Of a DNA stretch of 11,040 bases, positions 1 to 6,483 are shown piece after piece; positions within the stretch are counted from its first letter, which is position 1, and every line of letters begins with the position of its first letter. Under the pieces are notes generated by a model that saw only the letters and a program-made list of their open reading frames with translations, was not told the DNA's origin and ran no database searches. The position numbers and the translations under genes were made by a program. Source of the stretch: an uncultured Ruminococcus sp. (GTDB taxonomy: Bacteria; Bacillota; Clostridia; Oscillospirales; Ruminococcaceae); the NCBI GenBank assembly GCA_900545125.1, contig UQXS01000068.1:1-11040 (forward strand). The letters run 5' to 3'.

Positions 1-419
1 CAAAGGCAACAGTTAAAGTATCAGGAACACGTATGGACCCGGGACTTAATACAACAACCATTACAGTTACGGCAGAGGACGGAAGCAAGAGAACATATAC
101 AATAAAGACAACAAAGGGCGATGATGTTAAAACACCGGATGATACGACAAAGGCGACTGACAGCGGCCAGCCGGATAACAGCCAGTCTGGTACAGATGGA
201 CCGGATACAAGTGCTATTCAGGAGCCAAATGTTGATGTAGGCGGCAGGGAATATAAGATAATATCATCCTTTGATGAATATCCTCTTCCAGACGGATATG
301 TACAGGCAGATTCAGACTACAATGGTGTTAAGATTGAAAACGACTGTCAGCTTAAATACTTTGTTATAAAGGATTCAGATACCGTCATATTTTTCTCACT
401 AACGATGCGATTTTCCTGA
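1..419 (+). CDS. 3' fragment of a surface protein with a cadherin-like beta-sandwich domain (5' end outside window, 3' end apparently truncated)
   Basis: The reading frame is open from base 3 (no start visible; the ATG at 33 is internal) to TGA at 417-419. The first about 40 residues (ATVKVSGTRMDPG, then ITVTAEDGSKRTYTI) match the closing strands of a cadherin-like beta-sandwich domain, common in extracellular Clostridia proteins. A D/T/S/P/Q-rich linker follows, then a second small folded region (REYKIISSFDEYPLPDGY onward) of the kind that follows such domains in Lachnospiraceae surface proteins. The product is inferred to be secreted or cell-surface. The frame ends abruptly: after the beta-type run KYFVIKDSDTVIFF come only SLTMRFS and the stop, where a longer C-terminal continuation would be expected. 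Threonine is mostly ACA here, unlike the ACT/ACG use of the downstream genes. No terminator follows. Domain recognition is fair; the truncation is an inference. Confidence 0.65.
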   Translation, partial: KATVKVSGTRMDPGLNTTTITVTAEDGSKRTYTIKTTKGDDVKTPDDTTKATDSGQPDNSQSGTDGPDTSAIQEPNVDVGGREYKIISSFDEYPLPDGYVQADSDYNGVKIENDCQLKYFVIKDSDTVIFFSLTMRFS

Positions 420-606
420 TGCTCCGACACTTATCTGTCATTTTGTTTCTCCCTTTCTTACACTTTAAGAATTTTTTCCTGTCATGTACTACTAATTATA
501 TCGTTTTTTTTCCTTTGTAGAACCTTTATGGAACGCACGTTTCGACACCTGCCCCTCCTTTCCTTCGTTCCTTCCGCCAGTACCGGCATTTTCTTATGAT
601 TTTTTA
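420..606. other. Non-coding, pyrimidine-rich stretch between the truncated gene and the typA promoter
   Basis: No convincing gene is seen. The plus strand is rich in C and T, especially 550-578, so the minus strand is purine-rich and gives chance ribosome-binding-like motifs. Two very short minus-strand frames are present: 589-482 (35 codons) and 441-385 (18 codons, with AAGGGAG 7 bases before its ATG). Neither is recognisable as a gene. There is a run of eight T at about 505-512 but no hairpin before it, so it is not called a terminator. Confidence 0.5.
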
Positions 607-621
607 TTTACAAAAAATGCC
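585..621. repeat. Inverted repeat overlapping the typA -35 region
   Basis: GGCATTTT (585-592) is mirrored by AAAATGCC (614-621), an 8-base perfect inverted repeat separated by 21 bases. The loop region contains the candidate -35 hexamer of the typA promoter, so it could act as an operator or a cruciform-type element. It could also be chance in AT-rich DNA; no regulator is identified. Confidence 0.3.
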
Positions 622-636
622 CGATGGTGCTATACT
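607..636 (+). promoter_or_regulatory. Probable sigma-A promoter of typA (extended -10)
   Basis: The -35 candidate TTTACA (607-612) matches TTGACA at 5 of 6 bases. An 18-base spacer leads to TATACT (631-636), 5 of 6 to TATAAT, preceded by TG at 628-629 as in extended -10 promoters. Transcription should start near 643, giving a leader of about 60 bases with no obvious riboswitch or attenuator. Confidence 0.65.
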
Positions 637-705
637 AAACGCGTTGTTCAAAAAGTTACTGACTATAACTATTATTTATAATAACATACTATAAGGAAAG
701 ATGAT

Positions 706-2538
706 ATGAGACAAAAAAGAGAAAATGTAAGAAATATTGCTATTATCGCCCACGTTGACCATGGCAAGACCACTTTAGTTGACGAGCTTCTCAAGCAAAG
801 CGGCGTTTTCCGTGAAAATCAGGAAGTGGCCGAGCGTGTAATGGATTCTAATGACATAGAACGTGAAAGAGGAATCACTATCCTTGCTAAAAATACTTCC
901 GTAATGTACAACGATATTAAAATAAACATAATCGACACTCCCGGACACGCCGATTTCGGCGGCGAAGTTGAACGTGTACTGGAAATGGTAGACGGCGTTC
1001 TGCTTCTCGTTGACGCTGCCGAAGGCCCTATGCCGCAGACTCGTTTCGTTCTTTCAAAAGCTCTCGAAATGGGACACAAGGTCATTGTTGTCGTTAATAA
1101 GATCGACCGTCCGGATGCACGTCTCGATGAGATCGGCGACGAGGTTCTTGAACTTCTCCTCGACCTTGATGCAAGCGATGAGCAGCTTGAATCGCCTATA
1201 CTTTTCTGCTCCGGAAGAAGCGGAACAGCGTCCCTCAGCCAGTACGAGGCAGGAACGGACCTCAAGCCCCTCTTCGATACTATCATCGACTACATAGAAC
1301 CACCGAAGGGTGAGGAGGACGAGCCTTTGCAGATGCTCATCTCCTCTATTGACTACAACGAATATGTCGGACGTATCGGCGTCGGACGTATCGTTCGTGG
1401 AAAAATAAAGGTAAATCAGCAGATAACTGTCTGCGATTATACGGAATCCAAAAAGAATTACAACTCTAAAATCGTTTCGCTGCTACAGATACAGGGACTT
1501 AACCGTGTGCCCGTTCAGGAAGCACAGGTCGGCGATATCGTGTGGATATCAGGCATCGACGGTATTACTATCGGCGATACTATCTGCGCCGTTGAAGCTC
1601 CGGAACCGCTGCCGTTCGTGAAGATAAGCGAACCTACCGTTGAAATGACTTTCTCCGTAAACGACAGCCCTTTTGCCGGACGTGAGGGAAAATTCGTTAC
1701 TTCACGTCAGCTCCGTGAAAGACTTTTCCGTGAACTTCTTAAAGATGTTTCACTTCGTGTTGAGGAAACCGACAGCACAGATTCATTCCGTGTTTCCGGA
1801 CGTGGAGAAATGCATCTGTCCATTCTTATTGAAAATATGCGCCGTGAGGGCTACGAACTTTCCGTTTCCACTCCGAGAGTGCTTTTCAAAAAAGATGAGA
1901 ACGGAAAAAAACTTGAACCTATCGAGCGTCTTGTTATCGACGTTCCCGAGGACTGCGTCGGTTCCGTTATGGAGAAAATGGGTACCCGCAAGGGCGAACT
2001 CGTTTCTATGCATCCGCAGGGAAGCCGTATGCGTATTGAATTCCTTGTGCCTGCACGTGGACTTTTTGGCTATAAAAGCGAATTCCTTACCGATACAAAG
2101 GGTGAGGGTATCATGAGCCACGTTTTTGAGGGATATGAGCCGTACAAGGGCGATATCGACCGCAGAAGCACGGGATCGCTTATTTCCCACGAAACGGGCG
2201 AGGCTGTTACTTACGGTCTTTTCAACGCTCAGGAGAGAGGTCAGCTGTTTATTCCTGCCGGTACACCGGTATATGAGGGAATGGTTGTCGGAGCATCGCC
2301 TAAAACAGATGATCTGGTGGTAAATGTCTGCAAGAGAAAGCATCTTACAAATACACGTGCAAGCGGCAGCGATGATGCTCTTCGTCTTGTTCCTCCAAGA
2401 GTGCTCAGTCTTGAGGACTGCCTTGAATTTTTAGCCGATGACGAACTTCTGGAAGTTACTCCGGAATCGCTCAGAATCAGAAAGAGAATACTCAGCAATA
2501 CTCAGAGGGCTAAGATCAGGGGAAACGCAAAGAAATAA
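706..2538 (+). CDS. typA: Ribosome-associated translational GTPase TypA/BipA
   Basis: A 610-residue protein, the usual full length for TypA/BipA, a cytosolic GTPase of the EF-G/LepA class that binds the 70S ribosome and supports ribosome assembly and stress or cold adaptation. GTPase motifs are intact: G1 AHVDHGKTT (residues 15-23), switch I RGITI (55-59), G3 DTPGH (77-81) and G4 NKID (131-134). The G5 position reads SGR (169-171) where many homologues have SAL or SAV. A domain II beta-barrel follows (about 205-290), then the EF-G III/V-like part (about 300-480), and the BipA-specific C-terminal domain (about 480-605) ending in a basic tail (RIRKRIL). The start is chosen because AAGGAAAG (693-700) lies just before ATG 706; the ATG at 701 is out of frame and closes at once. 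It appears monocistronic, with its own promoter and a strong terminator 7 bases after the stop. Confidence 0.97.
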   Translation: MRQKRENVRNIAIIAHVDHGKTTLVDELLKQSGVFRENQEVAERVMDSNDIERERGITILAKNTSVMYNDIKINIIDTPGHADFGGEVERVLEMVDGVLLLVDAAEGPMPQTRFVLSKALEMGHKVIVVVNKIDRPDARLDEIGDEVLELLLDLDASDEQLESPILFCSGRSGTASLSQYEAGTDLKPLFDTIIDYIEPPKGEEDEPLQMLISSIDYNEYVGRIGVGRIVRGKIKVNQQITVCDYTESKKNYNSKIVSLLQIQGLNRVPVQEAQVGDIVWISGIDGITIGDTICAVEAPEPLPFVKISEPTVEMTFSVNDSPFAGREGKFVTSRQLRERLFRELLKDVSLRVEETDSTDSFRVSGRGEMHLSILIENMRREGYELSVSTPRVLFKKDENGKKLEPIERLVIDVPEDCVGSVMEKMGTRKGELVSMHPQGSRMRIEFLVPARGLFGYKSEFLTDTKGEGIMSHVFEGYEPYKGDIDRRSTGSLISHETGEAVTYGLFNAQERGQLFIPAGTPVYEGMVVGASPKTDDLVVNVCKRKHLTNTRASGSDDALRLVPPRVLSLEDCLEFLADDELLEVTPESLRIRKRILSNTQRAKIRGNAKK

Positions 2539-2545
2539 TTGCCGG

Positions 2546-2574
2546 CGAGAGGGAAATTTCCCTCTCGTTTTTTT
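2546..2574 (+). terminator. Rho-independent terminator of typA
   Basis: A perfect palindrome at 2546-2567 (arms CGAGAGGG and CCCTCTCG around AAATTT) is followed directly by seven T (2568-2574), then further T-rich sequence. It begins 7 bases past the typA stop codon. Confidence 0.93.
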
Positions 2575-2583
2575 CTTTTTCAC

Positions 2584-2612
2584 TTGCAATTATCACAAAT
2601 ATGATGTATACT
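2584..2612 (+). promoter_or_regulatory. Candidate promoter in the typA to lipoprotein intergenic region
   Basis: TTGCAA (2584-2589, 4 of 6 to the -35 consensus), a 17-base spacer and TATACT (2607-2612, 5 of 6 to -10). A transcript starting near 2619 would have a leader of about 215 bases before the lipoprotein start at 2834. No other promoter in 2620-2824 is clearly better. The leader carries no recognised riboswitch and no open reading frame with a start. Confidence 0.35.
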
Positions 2613-2697
2613 ATTGTAAAGGGGGCGGCAACTGAATATATAAAAGATCTGCATAATTGTATAACTGTCGTGATAATCGCTCTTGTTGATTTCAGAC

Positions 2698-2723
2698 AAA
2701 TTCTGCAATCAAATTCTGTAATA
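2698..2723 (+). repeat. Tandem 13-base direct repeat
   Basis: AAATTCTGCAATC (2698-2710) is followed immediately by AAATTCTGTAATA (2711-2723), identical at 11 of 13 positions. It abuts an inverted repeat at 2722-2737. This arrangement is compatible with a regulator binding array upstream of the lipoprotein unit; function is unknown. Confidence 0.45.
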
Positions 2724-2737
2724 ATTGTGAACAATTA
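2722..2737. repeat. Operator-like inverted repeat TAATTGT-GA-ACAATTA
   Basis: A perfect 7-base inverted repeat with a 2-base centre. The half-site TAATTGT also occurs at 2654-2660. It lies about 97 bases before the lipoprotein start codon and is a plausible transcription-factor site, with no regulator identified. Confidence 0.4.
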
Positions 2738-2782
2738 CAAAACGGCTTTTTTTATCGTCTTTTTTGCGCTTTAGAATCACTT

Positions 2783-2806
2783 ATATGTAAACATATTGCT
2801 GTATGT
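2783..2806. repeat. Overlapping inverted repeats just upstream of the solute-binding lipoprotein
   Basis: ATATGT-AA-ACATAT (2783-2796) is a perfect 6-base inverted repeat, and its right arm also pairs as ACATA (2791-2795) with TATGT (2802-2806). The GTAAAC core slightly resembles LacI-family or CcpA sites, but the match is partial. Position, 28 to 51 bases before the start codon, suits a repressor or a leader hairpin. Confidence 0.3.
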
Positions 2807-2833
2807 TTAATAATTCAGAAAAGGATGATAAAA

Positions 2834-5014
2834 ATGAAAAAACTAACCGCATTATTTATGTCGCTTATCTTTTTGACATCTGTATCATGCGTTTCTTGTT
2901 CCGGTAAGAAAGATAATAAATCGGATATTTCTGGAGGAAAATCCGGGTCTGAAAATGTAGTCAGTATAGTAAACAACGATAATATGGCGATATTCAAAAA
3001 GTCCGAGCTAAAGCAGCCGGAAGATATCGGCGGCATTACGAATATAATTTACAGTGAAGAAAATGATAATATCCTGATTTTCGGCAATAACGGAGTATGC
3101 ATCACAGACGGTACTTTCGGAGTTTACAGGACGGTAAAAATCAATATGGAAAGCAGCGTGTCTGCGGTATCGGGCAATAAGATATTTATGATATCAAGCG
3201 CTGCCGCTTCTGACAGTACGGATAATGCCGGATATTCCCATAAAATAGCAGTCTTTGACTTCAATGGGAACAAGCTGTCCGACGCCGAAATCACGGGTAC
3301 TGAACTGAACAGTATCACAGATATGGCTTGTATTGATGGAGACAGACTGCTTATCAGCGACGGCGAAAAGTGTATTTCCGTCGATACAAAGGGAAATGTA
3401 CTCGGTGGGCTGAAAGCGGACGGAGTGGTATCATGTATCGTTCGTTTTTCAGACGGCAGGCCTGCCTGTATCGTTTGGGATAAATCAAAATCGGAAGTCC
3501 GGTGCATTGATACTGATTCCATGCAGTTTGATGATTACAAGGCGGCGCTGCCGGGAGGTCTCGGCGGATATATGATAACGGGCAGCGGCGGATATCTTGC
3601 ATATATCAGGGATAATTCGGCTGTTTACGGTCTGAAAGAGGATAACACTGCATACAAGCTAATTGATCTTACAGAATCTGGTCTGAGCAGTCTGAACTAT
3701 ATTACACCTGTTTCAGACGGCGATTTTTTGGCTGTTGAAAACGGAAAGATCATTCGTCTTTCTGAAAAAGAGGCGTCTGAGGTAAGCGGAATAACGGAAA
3801 TAAATCTTGCCGTTGCCGGAAAATATGACAGTATAGAGCAGAATATCTCGGATTTTAACGCACAGAGCAATAACTACAGAATTAAAGTCACCGATTACTC
3901 CGCAAATTACGATTATAGTATCGAAGGGTTGGATTCAGCCGCAAAGGATCTGGAAATGGATATAATTTCCGGAAATATTCCCGATATGGTGTGGATCGAT
4001 CCGAATGAAGCGGCAAAGCTTGCTTCAAAGGGAGCGTTCGCAGATCTATATGACTTTATGGAAACTGATAAAACATATCCACGCGAAGCTTTTCTGCCAA
4101 ATTTTCTGGAAGCCTGCGAAACGGACGGACATCTTTTTACAATTGCTCCCGCCTTTATGATAAAAACCATGGCAGCCAAAAACGCTCATGTTGACACGCC
4201 GAACTGGACGATCGACGAATTTATAGAAATATACAATTCCATGCCGGATGATATGGAACTATTCGAGCAGGGAAATAACAAGGAAGCAGTTCTGAGCTTT
4301 ATTACCAATTCCGGTTCCGGTTTTATTGATTATGAGGATTTTTCCTGTTCTTTTGATTCAGATGAGTATATACGTATGCTTGAATTTGCAGATCAGTTTC
4401 CGGGGGTTGACGATTACGATTTTGAGCAGAGATCGTGCCGTGATGATACGGCGCTGCTCTCGGATATGTACATCAGCTCTTTCAGAGATATAAATGTACA
4501 AGTACAGGGAACTTTCGGAGATGACGTCACTTTTGTTGGTTGTCCGACGGAAAATGGGAAAGGTTCTTTTATCCTGCTGCCTCATCAGTTTGCAGTAATG
4601 GAAAGATCAGAGAATAAAAAAGGCGCATGGGAATTTATCAGAACACTTTTCAGCGCCGGCAGCTATAACGGTATTCCGGTGACTGTGAATGCATTTGAAA
4701 CAGTCAGGGAAGAAGCCCTTGAAAAACCATACTTTATAGATGAAAACGGAAACAAGGAATATATGGACGAGATAGTCCATGACTGGATCGCAAATACTGA
4801 TATAACGATTAGCCCAATGACGGAAAGTCAGGCGGACTATTACGCAGATTTTGTAACTGGTATCACGGTATCTTCAGCTTCGTTAAGTGAAACGGCTGTA
4901 ATGAATATCATCAGCGAGGAAACGTCGGCTTACTTTGCCGGCGAAGTAAGCGCCCATGACTGTAGCGCCATGATACAGAATCGTGTGAGCATCTATTTGA
5001 GCGAGCAGTCGTGA
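2834..5014 (+). CDS. Large lipoprotein: beta-propeller-like N-terminal region fused to an ABC-type extracellular solute-binding domain
   Basis: A 726-residue predicted membrane-anchored protein. The start at 2834 (MKKLTALF) is preferred because AAGG (2821-2824) is 9 bases upstream; an in-frame ATG at 2825 sits directly against this site. A hydrophobic signal ends in a lipobox-like run (TSVSCVSC) with Cys19 or Cys22 as lipidation site, then a K/S/G-rich linker. Residues about 45-315 contain repeated short beta-type units alternating with SDG, NGN and ENG turns, resembling a beta-propeller. Residues about 320-726 resemble family 1 (CUT1-type) solute-binding proteins: a beta strand then an amphipathic helix (GKYDSIEQNISDFNAQ), PDMVWIDP, and a typical WTIDEFIEIYNSMP segment. 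Binding of a sugar or other small ligand is inferred from the family. No permease or ATPase gene is present in the window. It heads an operon with two small lipoproteins; the next start is 45 bases downstream. Confidence 0.85.
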   Translation: MKKLTALFMSLIFLTSVSCVSCSGKKDNKSDISGGKSGSENVVSIVNNDNMAIFKKSELKQPEDIGGITNIIYSEENDNILIFGNNGVCITDGTFGVYRTVKINMESSVSAVSGNKIFMISSAAASDSTDNAGYSHKIAVFDFNGNKLSDAEITGTELNSITDMACIDGDRLLISDGEKCISVDTKGNVLGGLKADGVVSCIVRFSDGRPACIVWDKSKSEVRCIDTDSMQFDDYKAALPGGLGGYMITGSGGYLAYIRDNSAVYGLKEDNTAYKLIDLTESGLSSLNYITPVSDGDFLAVENGKIIRLSEKEASEVSGITEINLAVAGKYDSIEQNISDFNAQSNNYRIKVTDYSANYDYSIEGLDSAAKDLEMDIISGNIPDMVWIDPNEAAKLASKGAFADLYDFMETDKTYPREAFLPNFLEACETDGHLFTIAPAFMIKTMAAKNAHVDTPNWTIDEFIEIYNSMPDDMELFEQGNNKEAVLSFITNSGSGFIDYEDFSCSFDSDEYIRMLEFADQFPGVDDYDFEQRSCRDDTALLSDMYISSFRDINVQVQGTFGDDVTFVGCPTENGKGSFILLPHQFAVMERSENKKGAWEFIRTLFSAGSYNGIPVTVNAFETVREEALEKPYFIDENGNKEYMDEIVHDWIANTDITISPMTESQADYYADFVTGITVSSASLSETAVMNIISEETSAYFAGEVSAHDCSAMIQNRVSIYLSEQS

Positions 5015-5059
5015 TTTCGGTTTTGGCGGTGAATAACAAATAATTCAGGAGGAAAGTTA

Positions 5060-5776
5060 ATGAGAAAAAACAGAATTTCAGCAGTCCTTTTATCGGCAGT
5101 ACTTTGCTTTGGCTGCTTTTCAGCGTGCGGAAAGGAAAAAAACGACAGTTCTTCGACGGACAAGAAAGAAAGTTCCGGCAGCAGTTCAGTGTCGGATAAG
5201 GAGGAAACTTCCGCCGGAAACGGTGAACTTATCACGCCGGATGAGGACTCGGAAGAGTATGATCTCGGCTCTTACCGGATAAGCGAAAACGGAGTAAAGC
5301 TCTATTACGAAGATACGGACTATCCGCCGGAACTTATATCTACATTGGAAAAGTATTTTACAAGCTTTGAAACGGGAGATTTTGACTCCTACAAGGAATG
5401 CGTTTTTCCAAGCTATATCGAGACTATGGAGAAGTATTTGCAGGAAAATTATCAGTACGGTCTTGATAAGTCCTTTCAGACACAATGCGATAATCTCAAT
5501 ACAAATATGGGCGGAAGTTTTGAAATAACCAGAATCAAGGTGGAAAAGCCTGTCGAAGTGGAATCCGAAGAGGTCGGCATTGATGAGTTTCTTGATAATC
5601 TTGACAAGTTTTTCGGGCAGGATTACAAGGAATCCGTTAAGAACGACTGCGATTCCCTCCGCTACATGACTTTCAGCGTTATGGCTAAGGATGCAGAGGG
5701 GGCGGAATCACTTCTTGTCAGCGAATTTTACATCCTGTTCGCTGAAAAAGACGGTAAATATTATACGTTCGGTTAA
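5060..5776 (+). CDS. Small lipoprotein, possibly NTF2-like fold, paralogue of the next gene
   Basis: A 238-residue predicted lipoprotein of unknown function. AGGAGG (5047-5052) lies 7 bases before the ATG. The signal peptide ends in FSAC with Cys23 as predicted lipidated residue. Residues about 24-70 are a low-complexity S/K/E/D linker, typical of surface lipoproteins that must cross the peptidoglycan. The folded part (about 88-238) opens with a helix (LISTLEKYFTSFETGDFDSY) followed by CVFPSY, and closes with a beta strand ending DGKYYTFG at the very C-terminus, a pattern seen in NTF2/SnoaL-like folds. No catalytic motif is visible. It is 45 bases after the solute-binding lipoprotein and 11 bases before its paralogue, so the three are probably co-transcribed. 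The fold assignment is tentative. Confidence 0.8.
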   Translation: MRKNRISAVLLSAVLCFGCFSACGKEKNDSSSTDKKESSGSSSVSDKEETSAGNGELITPDEDSEEYDLGSYRISENGVKLYYEDTDYPPELISTLEKYFTSFETGDFDSYKECVFPSYIETMEKYLQENYQYGLDKSFQTQCDNLNTNMGGSFEITRIKVEKPVEVESEEVGIDEFLDNLDKFFGQDYKESVKNDCDSLRYMTFSVMAKDAEGAESLLVSEFYILFAEKDGKYYTFG

Positions 5777-5787
5777 GGAGGATCTTT

Positions 5788-6450
5788 ATGAAAATTAAAA
5801 AAATTCTTGCTCTTGCTTCGGCGGCTGTCATGATGCAGACTTTTACAGCCTGCGCAAACGGCGAAAATTCGGAAAGTTCATCGAAGAAGGACGACGGAAA
5901 TCTTGTCGGATATGACGAAAATTATTCTCCGGATGATATGCCCGACAACGCTTCAACGATCCTAATGACGAAAGAGGAAAGCGGAACGCCGCTCCAGCTT
6001 GAATATATCTCCAGTCAGCTTAACAGCGATCAGGGAAAGCTTCTTTGCCGCTACTTCAATGCTGTCGGTCAGAAAGATGCCGCAACGCTGGAATCGTGTA
6101 TTTACGGCGGCTATTTTGATCTTCTTCTGGGGCAGGAAACAATCACGGATATTAACGATTACACTCAGAAGCTCTATGATTCGTATGTTCAGTTTATCGG
6201 CGGCGATTTCGTATTTACTTATATCATTCAGGACAGTATGGCAGACGTTGATTTTAGTATGTATGACGAGATCGTGTCTGCATTTGCTCCTGAATCACAG
6301 GTAGAGGAACGGACGGCAGTGAACATTGATGCATATATCAGCTCCGAAGAACTTGACCTTTCTTCCGTTCCGCTGAAAAACCGCATGGACGGCGAAATGC
6401 TGAGTATCGTAATTTATAAAATAGACGGTCAGTATTATATAATGGGATAA
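5788..6450 (+). CDS. Small lipoprotein, paralogue of the preceding gene
   Basis: A 220-residue predicted lipoprotein of unknown function. Its ribosome binding site AAGGAGG (5775-5781) overlaps the TAA of the preceding gene, indicating tight co-expression or translational coupling. The signal peptide ends in FTAC with Cys22 as predicted lipidated residue, followed by a shorter S/K/D linker. The folded part (about 80-220) follows the same plan as the upstream protein: helix with RYFNAVGQKDAATLESC, aromatic GGYFD, and a last strand ending IDGQYYIMG at the C-terminus. Identity between the two is low, but the order of features and the shared DG(K/Q)YYxxG ending support an old tandem duplication. 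It is the last gene of the unit and is followed immediately by a terminator. Confidence 0.8.
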   Translation: MKIKKILALASAAVMMQTFTACANGENSESSSKKDDGNLVGYDENYSPDDMPDNASTILMTKEESGTPLQLEYISSQLNSDQGKLLCRYFNAVGQKDAATLESCIYGGYFDLLLGQETITDINDYTQKLYDSYVQFIGGDFVFTYIIQDSMADVDFSMYDEIVSAFAPESQVEERTAVNIDAYISSEELDLSSVPLKNRMDGEMLSIVIYKIDGQYYIMG

Positions 6451-6480
6451 CAAAAAGGACGGAAGAATCCGTCCTTTTTG
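6451..6480. terminator. Bidirectional rho-independent terminator between convergent units
   Basis: CAAAAAGGACGG (6451-6462) and CCGTCCTTTTTG (6469-6480) form a perfect 12-base-pair stem with loop AAGAAT. It begins right after the stop at 6450 and ends 3 bases before the end of the opposing gene at 6484. The A-tract/T-tract arms supply the U-run on both strands, so it can serve both units. Confidence 0.92.
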
Positions 6481-6483
6481 TTG

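Noticed and set aside
482..589. Minus-strand 35-codon frame beginning MPVLAEGTKERRGR
   Set aside because: No good ribosome site before its ATG, highly basic composition arising from a purine-rich strand, and no recognisable family. Probably chance.
819..1286. 155-codon open frame antisense to typA
   Set aside because: Serine/arginine-rich shadow of a strongly conserved gene, with no ribosome site or known family.
2438..2635. 65-codon plus-strand frame running off the end of typA
   Set aside because: Out-of-frame shadow that crosses the typA terminator hairpin; its end is low-complexity (VFFFFTCNYHKYDV).
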